Source of the DNA: Gallionella capsiferriformans ES-2
Lineage (GTDB): Bacteria > Pseudomonadota > Gammaproteobacteria > Burkholderiales > Gallionellaceae
Length of the DNA stretch: 64,000 nucleotides
Reading direction: 5' to 3'
NCBI RefSeq assembly: GCF_000145255.1
Contig: NC_014394.1
Location: forward strand, 2,604,001-2,668,000
Made by a program: the position numbers and the translations under genes. Positions 1 through 8,500 of the stretch are shown here, in pieces. Every line of letters begins with the position of its first letter. Position 1 is the first letter of the stretch. Under the pieces are notes generated by a model, which ran no database searches, had not been told where the DNA came from, and saw nothing but the letters and a program-made list of their open reading frames with translations.

Positions 1-1736
1 ATGTTATCGACTCCGAGTGGGCCCGACCTGACCGGACACAACACGATCCCAGCTCCAATGCCCCCCGCTTGCAGCCATAGTTCAGCTAGTTGATCCGGAT
101 CGTTTGATTCAACCAATGAGCAGTCAGCGCTGTCCACCAAGCGACTGACTGCAGCCGGAGGGAGTTTCACAAAACTGTTTCTCAGGTCGGTTGCAAAGCG
201 GTGAATTCCACTTTGTTCATCCTGCCGCATTACCTGCTTAAGCTCAAAGAACGGTACACTGGAGCTTTGCAACGCGTGGAAAACCAACCCCTTGCCAACT
301 GGCAGTATCTGCATGGAATCACCAACAAATATTATTCTTACTGCATATGGCAGTAAGCGAACCAGCCTATACATGCTGAGTAGGTCAAGCATCGACGACT
401 CGTCAACGATCAACAACAAATAATCAGGCAGCTCCGGCTTGCCTTCGCCCGTGTGTTCGGCAATAAGCTTGGCAATGGTCTGCGCAGGTTTCCCGGTACT
501 CTCGGCTATCCTCTGGGCAGCCCGACCAGCAACAGCAACCTGATACGAGGGAAGTTCCGATGCCAGCGACTCATAGCATCCTAGAACTGCCCGAAGGATG
601 GTTGTTTTTCCCGTGCCAGCACCACCGCTGATGCCACACACTGGCGCCAGCACTGCGCCAATGACGGCTTCCCGTTGCTCTGGCAGAAGCTGGAAGTCGA
701 GGAAGTGCGCTTCATATTGCTGCAGCGCTTCCTCAACTGTCCTGCGGTCAATTTGAGTTTCCCACCTCGCTTGACCAGCACCGCTCCCTGGCGATCTGAA
801 CAATGCCTTGACCAGAAAATCTGCCACTTCGTGTTCCATCAAGGCACAGCCGTAGCTTTGATAGACTGCCTTGCCACACTTAACCATAAGCTTCTGACCT
901 ACTGAAATGTCACCGAGATCCTTGGGCATTGAGCATTGGGTCAAGAGCTCTGCCCGACGATGTAATGTTGCCACATCAATAACCGTTGAACCGGTCTCCT
1001 CGGAATGCACAAAGGCTACATGTGCGGCAACACCCCCGATATATTCTGGATCGTCGATGGTGAAGCCCATTCTTGCGGCAATCACATCCACCTTTTTGAA
1101 GGAAACCCCAAGACCAAGCAGCATGAACGGATTGCCTTGGAGTAAAGGCAAGGCGTCCTCGCCCAAAGCTTTTAGGATCGACTTGCTGATACCAGCAGGA
1201 ATTCCGTGCTCGTCAAGAAACGCGATGACCCTGAACAATTCACTTGACGGCCAGTTTTCCAAGAGTGCATCTACTGTCGAATCAGACATTCCATGAATGG
1301 CCAGCAGTGATTCTCGATCCCTTTTCTCAACCCACTTTGCCAAGTGTTTGTTCCGGACGAGGCGATTGGATAGAATATCGCCGATTCCAGCGATGTTTTC
1401 TTTGAGCCAACGCGCCAAGGTTTGGCCCGTTGGCTTGACGAATGTCACTGTAGTGGCCGTGATGGTTCTTTCGTAGCGCCGGTCACCGTTGTGTACATAA
1501 CTGGTAATGAATTCCGGCCCATCCACAAGCCAAACAGTCCCTGGCGCAACAAGTTCTATGTCAGTATCAGGAAACCTTACGATCAGAGGATAGGGCGAAG
1601 GGGAAGAGCGAATAGAGCCGTTACGGTTGATGACCGAGACCGCCGCATAACGTCCGCCATTACGTACTCGCTTGCCTACCTGTACTGGAGTACCAACGTG
1701 GTAGACCCTTGCCTCGGATTTGGCAACATTGTTCAT
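1..1736 (-). CDS. RecD2-like SF1B DNA helicase of the mobile island (3' part beyond the window)
   Basis: Translating the minus strand from the ATG at 1734-1736 gives 578 uninterrupted residues running off the window edge. An N-terminal beta-rich region is followed by helix-hairpin-helix-like segments (about residues 105-165), as in RecD2. The helicase core follows: Walker A GGAGTGKTT near residue 371, Walker B LLLIVDESSM near 435, a motif like GDSMQILPVGKG and a later VMRQDEQS motif. RecD2 enzymes are 5'-3' ATP-dependent helicases. The start overlaps the stop of the upstream small gene by 4 bp (ATGA), so it belongs to the recombinase operon. Family membership is well supported. A role in island excision, replication or transfer is inference, and the C-terminal motifs are not visible. 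Confidence 0.85.
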   Translation of the reverse strand, partial: MNNVAKSEARVYHVGTPVQVGKRVRNGGRYAAVSVINRNGSIRSSPSPYPLIVRFPDTDIELVAPGTVWLVDGPEFITSYVHNGDRRYERTITATTVTFVKPTGQTLARWLKENIAGIGDILSNRLVRNKHLAKWVEKRDRESLLAIHGMSDSTVDALLENWPSSELFRVIAFLDEHGIPAGISKSILKALGEDALPLLQGNPFMLLGLGVSFKKVDVIAARMGFTIDDPEYIGGVAAHVAFVHSEETGSTVIDVATLHRRAELLTQCSMPKDLGDISVGQKLMVKCGKAVYQSYGCALMEHEVADFLVKALFRSPGSGAGQARWETQIDRRTVEEALQQYEAHFLDFQLLPEQREAVIGAVLAPVCGISGGAGTGKTTILRAVLGCYESLASELPSYQVAVAGRAAQRIAESTGKPAQTIAKLIAEHTGEGKPELPDYLLLIVDESSMLDLLSMYRLVRLLPYAVRIIFVGDSMQILPVGKGLVFHALQSSSVPFFELKQVMRQDEQSGIHRFATDLRNSFVKLPPAAVSRLVDSADCSLVESNDPDQLAELWLQAGGIGAGIVLCPVRSGPLGVDN

Positions 1737-2215
1737 TCAGGCAGTCCGAATCCAGGTAAACCTTTGGCAATTAGGTGCCTTTGCTCTTCGTAGGCGCGGA
1801 CTCTCTTCCTCAGCATACTGACTTCAGCCTCAAGCTCGCTTACCTTGCTCGCCAAGCGGTTGGCATCGACTGACGATTGCTGCACAACCTTCCGCGAACG
1901 GTCAAGTGCTGCGTTAACGCTTTCGACACTTTGCTTGTCCGGTCCGCCAAACCACTTCTTTTCAACCCGAGCAATAGCTTCCCTCAATGGCTCATTTTGG
2001 TGGAATGGGGTCTTGTTTTTCCATCCGATCCCTTCGATGGCGATCTTTTCTCGGCTTACCGTGCCAGCGAACTTGCCTTTCCATTGTTCCTTCGTACCGG
2101 CATGTTCAACCTCAGCGGCCCACGCTTCAAACTCTTCGAGCTTCTTTTTTCCAATCTGTGCGCAGCTCAAGCCATCATAGTTAAGGCTTTTATTATCTTG
2201 CTTTTTTCGAGCCAT
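1733..2215 (-). CDS. Small coiled-coil protein in the recombinase operon
   Basis: This 160-residue, highly charged protein has a basic N-terminus and a C-terminal heptad-like segment (about residues 118-148, SELEAEVSMLRKRVRAYEEQ) predicted to form a coiled coil. I do not recognise the family. It starts 3 bp after the stop of the preceding small gene, and its stop overlaps the helicase start, so it is probably translationally coupled to both. By analogy with TnpC of Tn554 it could be an accessory DNA-binding or recombinase-bridging factor. No catalytic motif is visible. Confidence 0.75.
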   Translation of the reverse strand: MARKKQDNKSLNYDGLSCAQIGKKKLEEFEAWAAEVEHAGTKEQWKGKFAGTVSREKIAIEGIGWKNKTPFHQNEPLREAIARVEKKWFGGPDKQSVESVNAALDRSRKVVQQSSVDANRLASKVSELEAEVSMLRKRVRAYEEQRHLIAKGLPGFGLPE

Positions 2216-2218
2216 CGA

Positions 2219-2644
2219 TCACCCTTTTTGGTTGCGCTTGTTCTTCGCCGTTAGTGGAAAATCCAGCTTTGAGATGTCGAAATTTGGCGCATGCATATAG
2301 ATAATGCTTAGCCAACGGACAAACTTTTCTTTGTACGCGTCGTTCTCAGCAGACAGGCGCCTAACCTGTTCGACGAGGTTATTTACCTGCGATTCGAACA
2401 TCGCGATCGTTTGATCGCTTGATGCCCTTGATGACTTTGCCTCACGCAGGAAGGCTTTGCGCTCGTTGAATGTTCGCTTGATAATCTCGTAACGCAACAA
2501 CGTCTGCTTGGTCACCACAGTTTTGAGCCCAAGTTTGCGGGTGATGCTCTCGCAGTAGAGCTCCCAAGTTAGTTCGCCTTGCCAATTGTTCAGTATAGCC
2601 AGCAACTGATTGATACTGTCCTCCGTGACAATCTTCTTAGGCAT
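2219..2644 (-). CDS. Small helix-turn-helix/coiled-coil accessory protein, GinD/TnpC-like
   Basis: This 141-residue protein has an N-terminal helical region compatible with a helix-turn-helix (about residues 10-55). A heptad-rich stretch follows at about 75-105 (VNNLVEQVRRLSAENDAY), then a basic C-terminus. Its start overlaps the end of the third recombinase by 8 bp (ATGCCTAA). Size, position directly after three tyrosine recombinases and predicted fold match GinD of GInt islands and, more loosely, the 125-residue TnpC of Tn554. In GInts the small fourth protein is required for recombination. Equivalence here is inferred from architecture, not from alignment. Confidence 0.7.
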   Translation of the reverse strand: MPKKIVTEDSINQLLAILNNWQGELTWELYCESITRKLGLKTVVTKQTLLRYEIIKRTFNERKAFLREAKSSRASSDQTIAMFESQVNNLVEQVRRLSAENDAYKEKFVRWLSIIYMHAPNFDISKLDFPLTAKNKRNQKG

Positions 2645-4760
2645 GACGAACCCATCCCAAGAATTTCTTCGTCATTGAGGACCGAACGGACTGTTGATCA
2701 GCATCGGACGCCTCTGGAACCACTGCTGATCTAGCGCGCTGGAGTGGGCTGGGATCCAACTCCGGGGGGACACAAACATGAGCCCCTTCCGGCGTGTCGA
2801 GATCCTTGAGTCGCGAGATGATGGCTCTGATTTTTCCAAGACGGAAACCTAGGAAGCGAAACCAACTGTCGGCGCCGAACGTTTTAACATCCAGTTGTAG
2901 CGCTGCACGCGATAGCTCCCTGGATAGTCCAGATTCCAGGGACTCAAGATTTTCGAGTTTGTCATCGAGACCCTTTATACACTTGTGGTCATCGCAGCTA
3001 GCGCAGGCTTCGCCTCCGCCCTTCAAACAAGGGGCCATCGCCCAGTCCCTTACGCAGAACCCATAGAGTGTAGGGTGTGCAACGCCGGGACGATCTATGC
3101 CCAAGGATTCATACGTCACTGGCAAATTCAATCGAACGGCTTCTAGGGAGGTAGGAGCCTGATTGTGCCTGATTACATCCTTAGCCGCTTTGTCCTTTTC
3201 CTCTTTTGTTAGAAATTTATAAGCTTTATTGTCATTCTTGTTCGCCCTGCCCGCCCATTGTGCGAGCAGCCACGCGCTCATACCGCCACGTTCTGCCCAG
3301 GTAGAAAGCCAGACCCTCGGCTGGTGGCTGGTCAGCATTATCGGAGTCTTGCCGTCTTCATCCACTTTATTGAAGCGATCAAAGATCGACTTTATGCGCA
3401 ATTTTTTGCCAGAATTTGACTGATAATCTCTACCGCCTAACTCGCAGTTCAATGCGTTAATGTTCGGGATCACCCAACTAAACTGTTTTGGTAGAAAGTC
3501 AGCATGAAACTGCATGTCCAGCACGAGCAACAAAGAATCCCAAACAGGTCGATTTGACCTAGGCATGTTCGGCCAACTGTGGGTGCAGTATTTATCATGG
3601 GTGAGCTCTGCCAGTCTCCGATAAGTCACCGGACCCGATGCACGCATATTCTCTAGCCACTTGATAGGGTTTGGGTTTATAACGCGCCAAGCGTCGTCAC
3701 CTTGAAGATCTTTTCCCTCTTGTTGCCTGATTTTGAGTTTTTCAATAGTGACGTCTGCATAGTTCATAGCGCAGGAAAACTGAAGGACATCCAGAGGCTC
3801 ATCCTCACCAAAATCGACTGGCGTGATGCAACGCGAGTGGCGCATGAACTTGCCAGGATTCTCGAAAGCGAACTTAGCCGCAATTCTGGCTGATTTGCCA
3901 ATCTTAATTAGACGTGCGAACGCGTCGCGGACCACAGGTTCCAGCTGAACGGGAACAATCTTTTTGGTCCATTCAGCCTTCTTTTTCGGAAACCAAAGCA
4001 CTTTCAACCTTCCGTCTTCTTCGATCAGGCTATCGACCATCAATGAACCGGGTTCGCTGCCTCGGCCTGGTGCAAACATCAGCAGTACGATGACCGATGA
4101 CCAATATTGGTCATATTCTTCCTCCGCCATCCGGAATATGTCCGCCAACGCGAGCATTTGATGAATGCTGGGGCAGCGTTCTTCCTGCCACGCTTTGTCC
4201 TCAGCAGTTGTGCCTTGAGCTCGGAAGCGCTGGCGCGGGTAGGGATTGGTCCAGATCGGCAACGACGGGCAAATAGCTTTCTCCCGCAAGAAATTGGCGA
4301 GCATTTCCAACTCGTTGCCGATGTGATAACGCCGTGCTTCAGAGTTACGTTGCCGAATCAATTCCGAGGTTTTTGAAATCACAACCCCGTCAACATCCAT
4401 AATGTCTTGGCTGCGCCCCAAGTCTCGTAGAGCATCGTAGACGGTCGCAAGTGCAGATGTCTTGTTACCGATTGACGTTACCTGCTGCTGTTCCTGATGG
4501 AACCTTACATACGCCTGGGCAAAACTTAGAAACGGCTCATGGAATGGAGTGTAATTGTATGGATCATTCTTCTTGGAATATTCCGCGAACCGCATCGCAT
4601 GTTTCCTGCCGTTGGCATCTGTGTATATCCATTGGTGAACAGCAAACCCGCCTTGATCTTCATAGAGCGCAAGTGTGTCCCGACAGTAAGTCACGAAATC
4701 GGCGAGATTCTTCTTGGGATCGTCCGCTGTAACAGGAATGAATGAGACAACTTTACTCAT
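2637..4760 (-). CDS. Tyrosine recombinase 3 of the island (GinC/TnpB-like)
   Basis: A 707-residue protein counted from the ATG at 4758-4760, whose ATGAGTAA overlaps the upstream stop; an in-frame GTG at 4772 lacks a well-spaced ribosome site. The tyrosine-recombinase catalytic domain is recognisable: Arg about 233 in APGRGSEPGSL, an H-x-x-R box in TSHQPRVWLS (about 479/482) and the nucleophile Tyr about 514 in NKNDNKAY. The usual third-box His is Arg in AGRANK. About 60 residues after the tyrosine lies a cysteine cluster (C569, C578, C586, C589, C594) that could bind zinc. The long N-terminal region would be the arm/core-binding part. It probably acts with the other two recombinases in island integration and excision. 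Confidence 0.85.
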   Translation of the reverse strand: MSKVVSFIPVTADDPKKNLADFVTYCRDTLALYEDQGGFAVHQWIYTDANGRKHAMRFAEYSKKNDPYNYTPFHEPFLSFAQAYVRFHQEQQQVTSIGNKTSALATVYDALRDLGRSQDIMDVDGVVISKTSELIRQRNSEARRYHIGNELEMLANFLREKAICPSLPIWTNPYPRQRFRAQGTTAEDKAWQEERCPSIHQMLALADIFRMAEEEYDQYWSSVIVLLMFAPGRGSEPGSLMVDSLIEEDGRLKVLWFPKKKAEWTKKIVPVQLEPVVRDAFARLIKIGKSARIAAKFAFENPGKFMRHSRCITPVDFGEDEPLDVLQFSCAMNYADVTIEKLKIRQQEGKDLQGDDAWRVINPNPIKWLENMRASGPVTYRRLAELTHDKYCTHSWPNMPRSNRPVWDSLLLVLDMQFHADFLPKQFSWVIPNINALNCELGGRDYQSNSGKKLRIKSIFDRFNKVDEDGKTPIMLTSHQPRVWLSTWAERGGMSAWLLAQWAGRANKNDNKAYKFLTKEEKDKAAKDVIRHNQAPTSLEAVRLNLPVTYESLGIDRPGVAHPTLYGFCVRDWAMAPCLKGGGEACASCDDHKCIKGLDDKLENLESLESGLSRELSRAALQLDVKTFGADSWFRFLGFRLGKIRAIISRLKDLDTPEGAHVCVPPELDPSPLQRARSAVVPEASDADQQSVRSSMTKKFLGWVRHA

Positions 4761-6315
4761 GACGGTACTCACCCTCGAACGTTTTGAATTCCGCCTTCCT
4801 AGTTGCGCACATTTGAATCACCTGCGTAATCGCAAGCAACACTCGGTCTGACGCACTGATGACCTTTTTAGATACGCCAGCATCCTCCTGATCACGCCTC
4901 TCCTTGTGCAATTCATCGAGTGCCTGTTGGTGAGGTCCATACAGCCATGGCTGAAATCTCTTGCATAGGTAGCAACTTTTCCAGCCATCCGCACAGAACT
5001 TATTGTTACCGCAATTTCCAACTGAAATATCAGTATTCAGCTTCACCCTGCTATGGGGATCATTGCCCCGAACCGCATCTCTTTCTGACTCTACCAATGT
5101 TCCTGCGAATGCCATGGCCAAAGGAGCCAAAACCGGGGCCATCACCTCATCAACCACCTTCGCGATTTCATTCTCTGATCGCGCGTATACACCAACCTGC
5201 TGCGTATCACTGTGATCAAGAGCCTCAGCGATAACCATCGGCCCGAATCCCTCTTCAGCCAAATTTGTCGCAAATGTTCTTCTCAAACGAGTACAACCAA
5301 TGATCAATCGATCACCCGTACGCTCGCTATGCGCAATCACAGTTGAATTGAGTTTGAACATAATATTGTTTATTGATCTCGAAGTTACATGCAGGAAATC
5401 TTTATCATGATAGGAAGAGATATCCGAGGACGAGCACAAAGCCAAGCGATTATAAGTTGGGAATAGTGGCAACGACGATTTTAATCCCTCATCGATATCT
5501 CCAAGAGTGCGATTAACCCAGGAGATAACGTCATTTCGTTGATCGTTCAGTGCATCAAAAAAGTCTTTACAGATCATTACACGCTTGAATTCCTTTCGAA
5601 AAGTCTTCCCTCCCTGCTGCTTAACCCTAGGTATGTCCAGATAATAGGAGCACGATTCCTTGTTGTCCGTAAAGCCAAGATCACCGAATCTTAAATAACG
5701 AATCTGAACTGGCCGCCTTCCAGTCATGCTGACTGCCAGCAGGAAACTGTAGTCGTGCTGTGATAGACGTTTTTCCTCATATGCATTCGCTAAGCCATAC
5801 AACAGCGACTGATGCTCCAACGAAGTATATGCGCCGGAATAAGGACAGTTCGTCAGTACGGCATACCCCTTAACGCAGCCTTTTATTCTCAACCCGTCTA
5901 AATATTCGATCTCTTTCCTAGTAATACCGGAAAATTGCCACTCATACCAACTCTCCAGAAAGCTTCTAAGTGCGCCCAACTCCCAAAGATGCTCGTCATC
6001 TAGCTTAGATCGAAAACTAGACAAGGCTTCCGCAGAAAAATCTTTTGACCCCGTGACCCTAAAGAATTTTTTGGCCCGATTGATAATGGAATCGCAGTAA
6101 CCGGAAGAAAGCTCTTGCGCAAAGCGGGATAGAGACTTTCTGAACCCCTCGGAAGTTCTTTCCTCAACCTCTAATTCTGATAGGAAACTGAGCTTTATGC
6201 TGATGGAGCCATCTAGCATCCATATGTTGCTATTTTCATCAAACTCGTAACCTGCCGACGATGTTTGTAGTAACAATGCGCTGCTTGACGCTGCATGTAG
6301 TTTAGTTTTCGTCAT
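4753..6315 (-). CDS. Tyrosine recombinase 2 of the island (GinB-like)
   Basis: A 520-residue protein from the ATG at 6313-6315, preferred over an upstream TTG; it overlaps the end of recombinase 1 by 14 bp. Catalytic positions are Arg about 201 in MTGRRPVQIRYL, box II CTRLRRTFAT with Arg about 345 but Thr where His is usual, His about 368 and Tyr about 377 in DHSDTQQVGVYAR. After the catalytic domain comes a cysteine-rich motif (C435, C441, C448, C451; FCADGWKSCYLC), a likely zinc knuckle also seen in a different form in recombinase 3. The function is strand exchange at the island ends. The non-canonical box II residue occurs in other tyrosine recombinases and does not by itself imply inactivity. 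Confidence 0.87.
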   Translation of the reverse strand: MTKTKLHAASSSALLLQTSSAGYEFDENSNIWMLDGSISIKLSFLSELEVEERTSEGFRKSLSRFAQELSSGYCDSIINRAKKFFRVTGSKDFSAEALSSFRSKLDDEHLWELGALRSFLESWYEWQFSGITRKEIEYLDGLRIKGCVKGYAVLTNCPYSGAYTSLEHQSLLYGLANAYEEKRLSQHDYSFLLAVSMTGRRPVQIRYLRFGDLGFTDNKESCSYYLDIPRVKQQGGKTFRKEFKRVMICKDFFDALNDQRNDVISWVNRTLGDIDEGLKSSLPLFPTYNRLALCSSSDISSYHDKDFLHVTSRSINNIMFKLNSTVIAHSERTGDRLIIGCTRLRRTFATNLAEEGFGPMVIAEALDHSDTQQVGVYARSENEIAKVVDEVMAPVLAPLAMAFAGTLVESERDAVRGNDPHSRVKLNTDISVGNCGNNKFCADGWKSCYLCKRFQPWLYGPHQQALDELHKERRDQEDAGVSKKVISASDRVLLAITQVIQMCATRKAEFKTFEGEYRHE

Positions 6316-7615
6316 CCCCAACCATCCCTTTCGCTTGTGCCAGAGCCTCTTTCAGTACTGAGGACTGCTTATCCTGGAACTGCCGCATCGCCTTCTTTGT
6401 CATAGCGCGTGTCGCGTTTCTCTCGTAGACCTCCCCAGACTTGTCACCATCGTGGCCGTTCATGTCCTTGCGAATATCGAGCCTCTGCTGGTCAGTGAGC
6501 AGTTTTACTTGAATCGAATAAAGATCCAACTGGTCAGTGAGTCGAACATTGAAGTTGTGACGAAACCCGTGGCGCCGTATATCCTTGAATCTGTCTGGAC
6601 GAACAACCACACCCCTCTTTAATTCATGCTGGAAGTTTTTGTCCGACATAGGAAAACCTTGGAATTCGTCATTTCTATGATTGACGAACAGGAATGGGCG
6701 TTTCCTGGCGTTAGGCGTGCCATACCGAACCGACGTGATGTATTCCTGAATTTTGTCGTAGAGCCCTTGGCTGATCGGAATATCCCTTTCCAGGGTCTTT
6801 ACCTGAGGCGGGTTCATGCGTGGATCATTTGGGTCATCCCGCCTATCGATGATTCGGATAATTGGATCACCTTGGTCGTCATATGTCGCGTCACCGACAT
6901 ACAGCGATAGCAGTTCTCCAGACCGCATCCCTGTCTCATAGAGCGTTTTGAACATCACAAAATTCCTGAGTCGAACTTCTCGCGACTTAAACGGGTTGTC
7001 TGGTGAATCTTCAGCAACGACCGACATGAACTCATCAAAGTATTGCGGAGATGGATGAATTGCTAGCCCAGAGCGACTTGTCTTACCTTTTGGCCGTTGC
7101 GCCAGTAGTGCCTCGCGCATTTCCTTGGCACGATTGTTGAGTTCTCCTGCGTTTGGGCGAACCCGCAACATCGTCACTGCACAGAAGTACAAGTACTTTG
7201 CAATCACGGTAATCCGGTTGTAGGCATGACTCTTTACGACACTCTGCAGAGAGGCCACCTGGATTGGCGCAACAATATCTATCGACTTGCCAGACAGGTA
7301 CGTTACCCTATTCATGTAGCGTTTTAGGTCAAGAGAGTCCCGATGACAGTGATCCCTAAGACTCATAATATCCCCTTCGGTAGGAAATCGCTGCTCGCCT
7401 AGCTCCTCCAGTAAGTTGCGCTTTTCCAGTTGCTCCCAAACACGAAGATGCGAAATTGCCGCCAACTCATTGCGAATTGTATTCGCGGTTTTACTTGCCC
7501 TTGATTCCGCAAACGTAAACAGGGTAGGCCAAAGGCTCATCAACCCATCCTGACCCTCCAAATATGGATAGCGTTCACCATCAGAAAATCGAGCAATATG
7601 CTGGGACAAAAGCAT
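6302..7615 (-). CDS. Tyrosine recombinase 1 of the island (GinA-like), first gene of the operon
   Basis: A 437-residue protein with the full catalytic set of the integrase family: Arg231 in YETGMRSGELLSL, His349-x-x-Arg352 in RRHGFRHNFNV, His388 and Tyr397 in GHDGDKSGEVYER. The N-terminal half (about 40-190) fits a SAM-like core-binding domain. It is the promoter-proximal gene of the six-gene operon and lies 156 bp from the ssb stop codon, so it marks the integrase end of the island. It is the most canonical of the three recombinases and a good candidate for the main cleaving enzyme. The promoter is presumably within 7616-7700; I see no strong consensus there. Confidence 0.9.
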   Translation of the reverse strand: MLLSQHIARFSDGERYPYLEGQDGLMSLWPTLFTFAESRASKTANTIRNELAAISHLRVWEQLEKRNLLEELGEQRFPTEGDIMSLRDHCHRDSLDLKRYMNRVTYLSGKSIDIVAPIQVASLQSVVKSHAYNRITVIAKYLYFCAVTMLRVRPNAGELNNRAKEMREALLAQRPKGKTSRSGLAIHPSPQYFDEFMSVVAEDSPDNPFKSREVRLRNFVMFKTLYETGMRSGELLSLYVGDATYDDQGDPIIRIIDRRDDPNDPRMNPPQVKTLERDIPISQGLYDKIQEYITSVRYGTPNARKRPFLFVNHRNDEFQGFPMSDKNFQHELKRGVVVRPDRFKDIRRHGFRHNFNVRLTDQLDLYSIQVKLLTDQQRLDIRKDMNGHDGDKSGEVYERNATRAMTKKAMRQFQDKQSSVLKEALAQAKGMVGDDEN

Positions 7616-7735
7616 GTCTTAACTTTACCTTTTTTAACTTCCACCACACAAAAATAGGTTTAATTCTAATTTAAACAAAAAATTTGCGCAATAAAAAATA
7701 ACGCCCTGTAAATACAGGGCGTTATAAGTTAAGAC
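7616..7735. other. Island-chromosome junction region with inverted and direct repeats (candidate attachment region)
   Basis: Between recombinase 1 and ssb there is a perfect 10-bp inverted repeat: GTCTTAACTT at 7616-7625 and AAGTTAAGAC at 7726-7735. A 10-bp direct repeat TTTAACTTCC lies at 7633-7642 and again at 7760-7769, beside the ssb stop. The ssb terminator hairpin lies between them. Such repeats are what recombinase binding sites of tyrosine integrases look like, but the exact boundary cannot be fixed without the other island end or an empty site. Confidence 0.4.
7690..7722 (-). terminator. Rho-independent terminator of ssb
   Basis: A perfect 9-bp stem ACGCCCTGT/ACAGGGCGT with a 4-nt loop (7701-7722) lies 50 bp after the ssb stop. 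On the minus strand it is followed by a T-rich run (complement of 7690-7700). It probably belongs to the chromosomal backbone, which would place the island boundary between it and position 7615. Confidence 0.75.
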
Positions 7736-7771
7736 TGATTCTTATTTTTACATTTTACATTTAACTTCCGC

Positions 7772-8254
7772 CTAAAAAGGAATATCGTCGTCGAAGTTAT
7801 CAAAATTGCGTGCCTGACTTGCAGCGGGCGCAGGTGCTGATCTCGGTGCCGATGGCGCTTGAGAACGCGCAGGCTGAGACTGCTGGGACGGCTGATCGTC
7901 CATCACTTCAAAGCTGCCACCGGTTGATTTTCCGCCCAGCATGGTCATCTCGTTCACCAGAATTTCCGTGGTGTAACGATCTTTGCCTTCCTTGTCCTGC
8001 CACTTGCGCGTCTGCAGCTTACCTTCGACATAGATCATCGAGCCTTTTTTCAGGTATTCACCAGCGACTTCCGCCAGACGACGATAGAAGGTCAGGTTAT
8101 GCCATTCGGTTTTTTCCTGCTTGACGCCGCTCTTGTCCTTCCAGTTTTCAGAAGTTGCCAGCGTCGCATTGGTGACCGCTTCCCCGTTAGGCATATAGCG
8201 CGTTTCCGGGTCTTTGCCTAAACGGCCGATCAAAATCACTTTATTTACCGACAT
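7772..8254 (-). CDS. ssb: Single-stranded DNA-binding protein
   Basis: A 160-residue protein with the SSB OB-fold at residues 1-110, beginning [20 protein letters not shown] and containing [17 protein letters not shown] Gln/Pro/Ala/Ser-rich linker and the conserved acidic tip FDDDIPF, which recruits SSB partner proteins, complete it. It coats ssDNA during replication, repair and recombination. The mobile island lies directly downstream, leaving the reading frame and terminator hairpin intact. Length and all motifs are normal. Confidence 0.97.
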   Translation of the reverse strand: MSVNKVILIGRLGKDPETRYMPNGEAVTNATLATSENWKDKSGVKQEKTEWHNLTFYRRLAEVAGEYLKKGSMIYVEGKLQTRKWQDKEGKDRYTTEILVNEMTMLGGKSTGGSFEVMDDQPSQQSQPARSQAPSAPRSAPAPAASQARNFDNFDDDIPF

Positions 8255-8500
8255 GTCCTACTCCCTTTGTTCATGCAATGGACCCGCCTGTCGCCAGCCC
8301 ATCGATCATAAGTTAAAAATTCATCCGCTTTTGATTTTAAACCATCTGATCAAATAACATCAGGCGAAATTATACGCTGATCGCGGCGGCGGCCTCTTTG
8401 ATACCTTATCAGCCAGTTGCATGTCGTCTATTTTCAGTCCGCTTTATCCGACTATATTTGTCAGGTAAAATAGCTGCATTACCGTACAGGACTCCGTCGC

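Noticed and set aside
907-2254. Plus-strand open frames opposite the helicase and small island genes
   Set aside because: The minus-strand proteins have clear motifs and overlapping stops and starts; the plus-strand frames lack motifs.
2637-7615. Recombinase-in-trio (RIT) element
   Set aside because: RIT elements also have three adjacent recombinases, but the sizes here (437/520/707), the extra small genes, the Cys clusters and the helicase fit GInt/Tn554-type systems better; no flanking RIT-type inverted repeats bracket just the trio.
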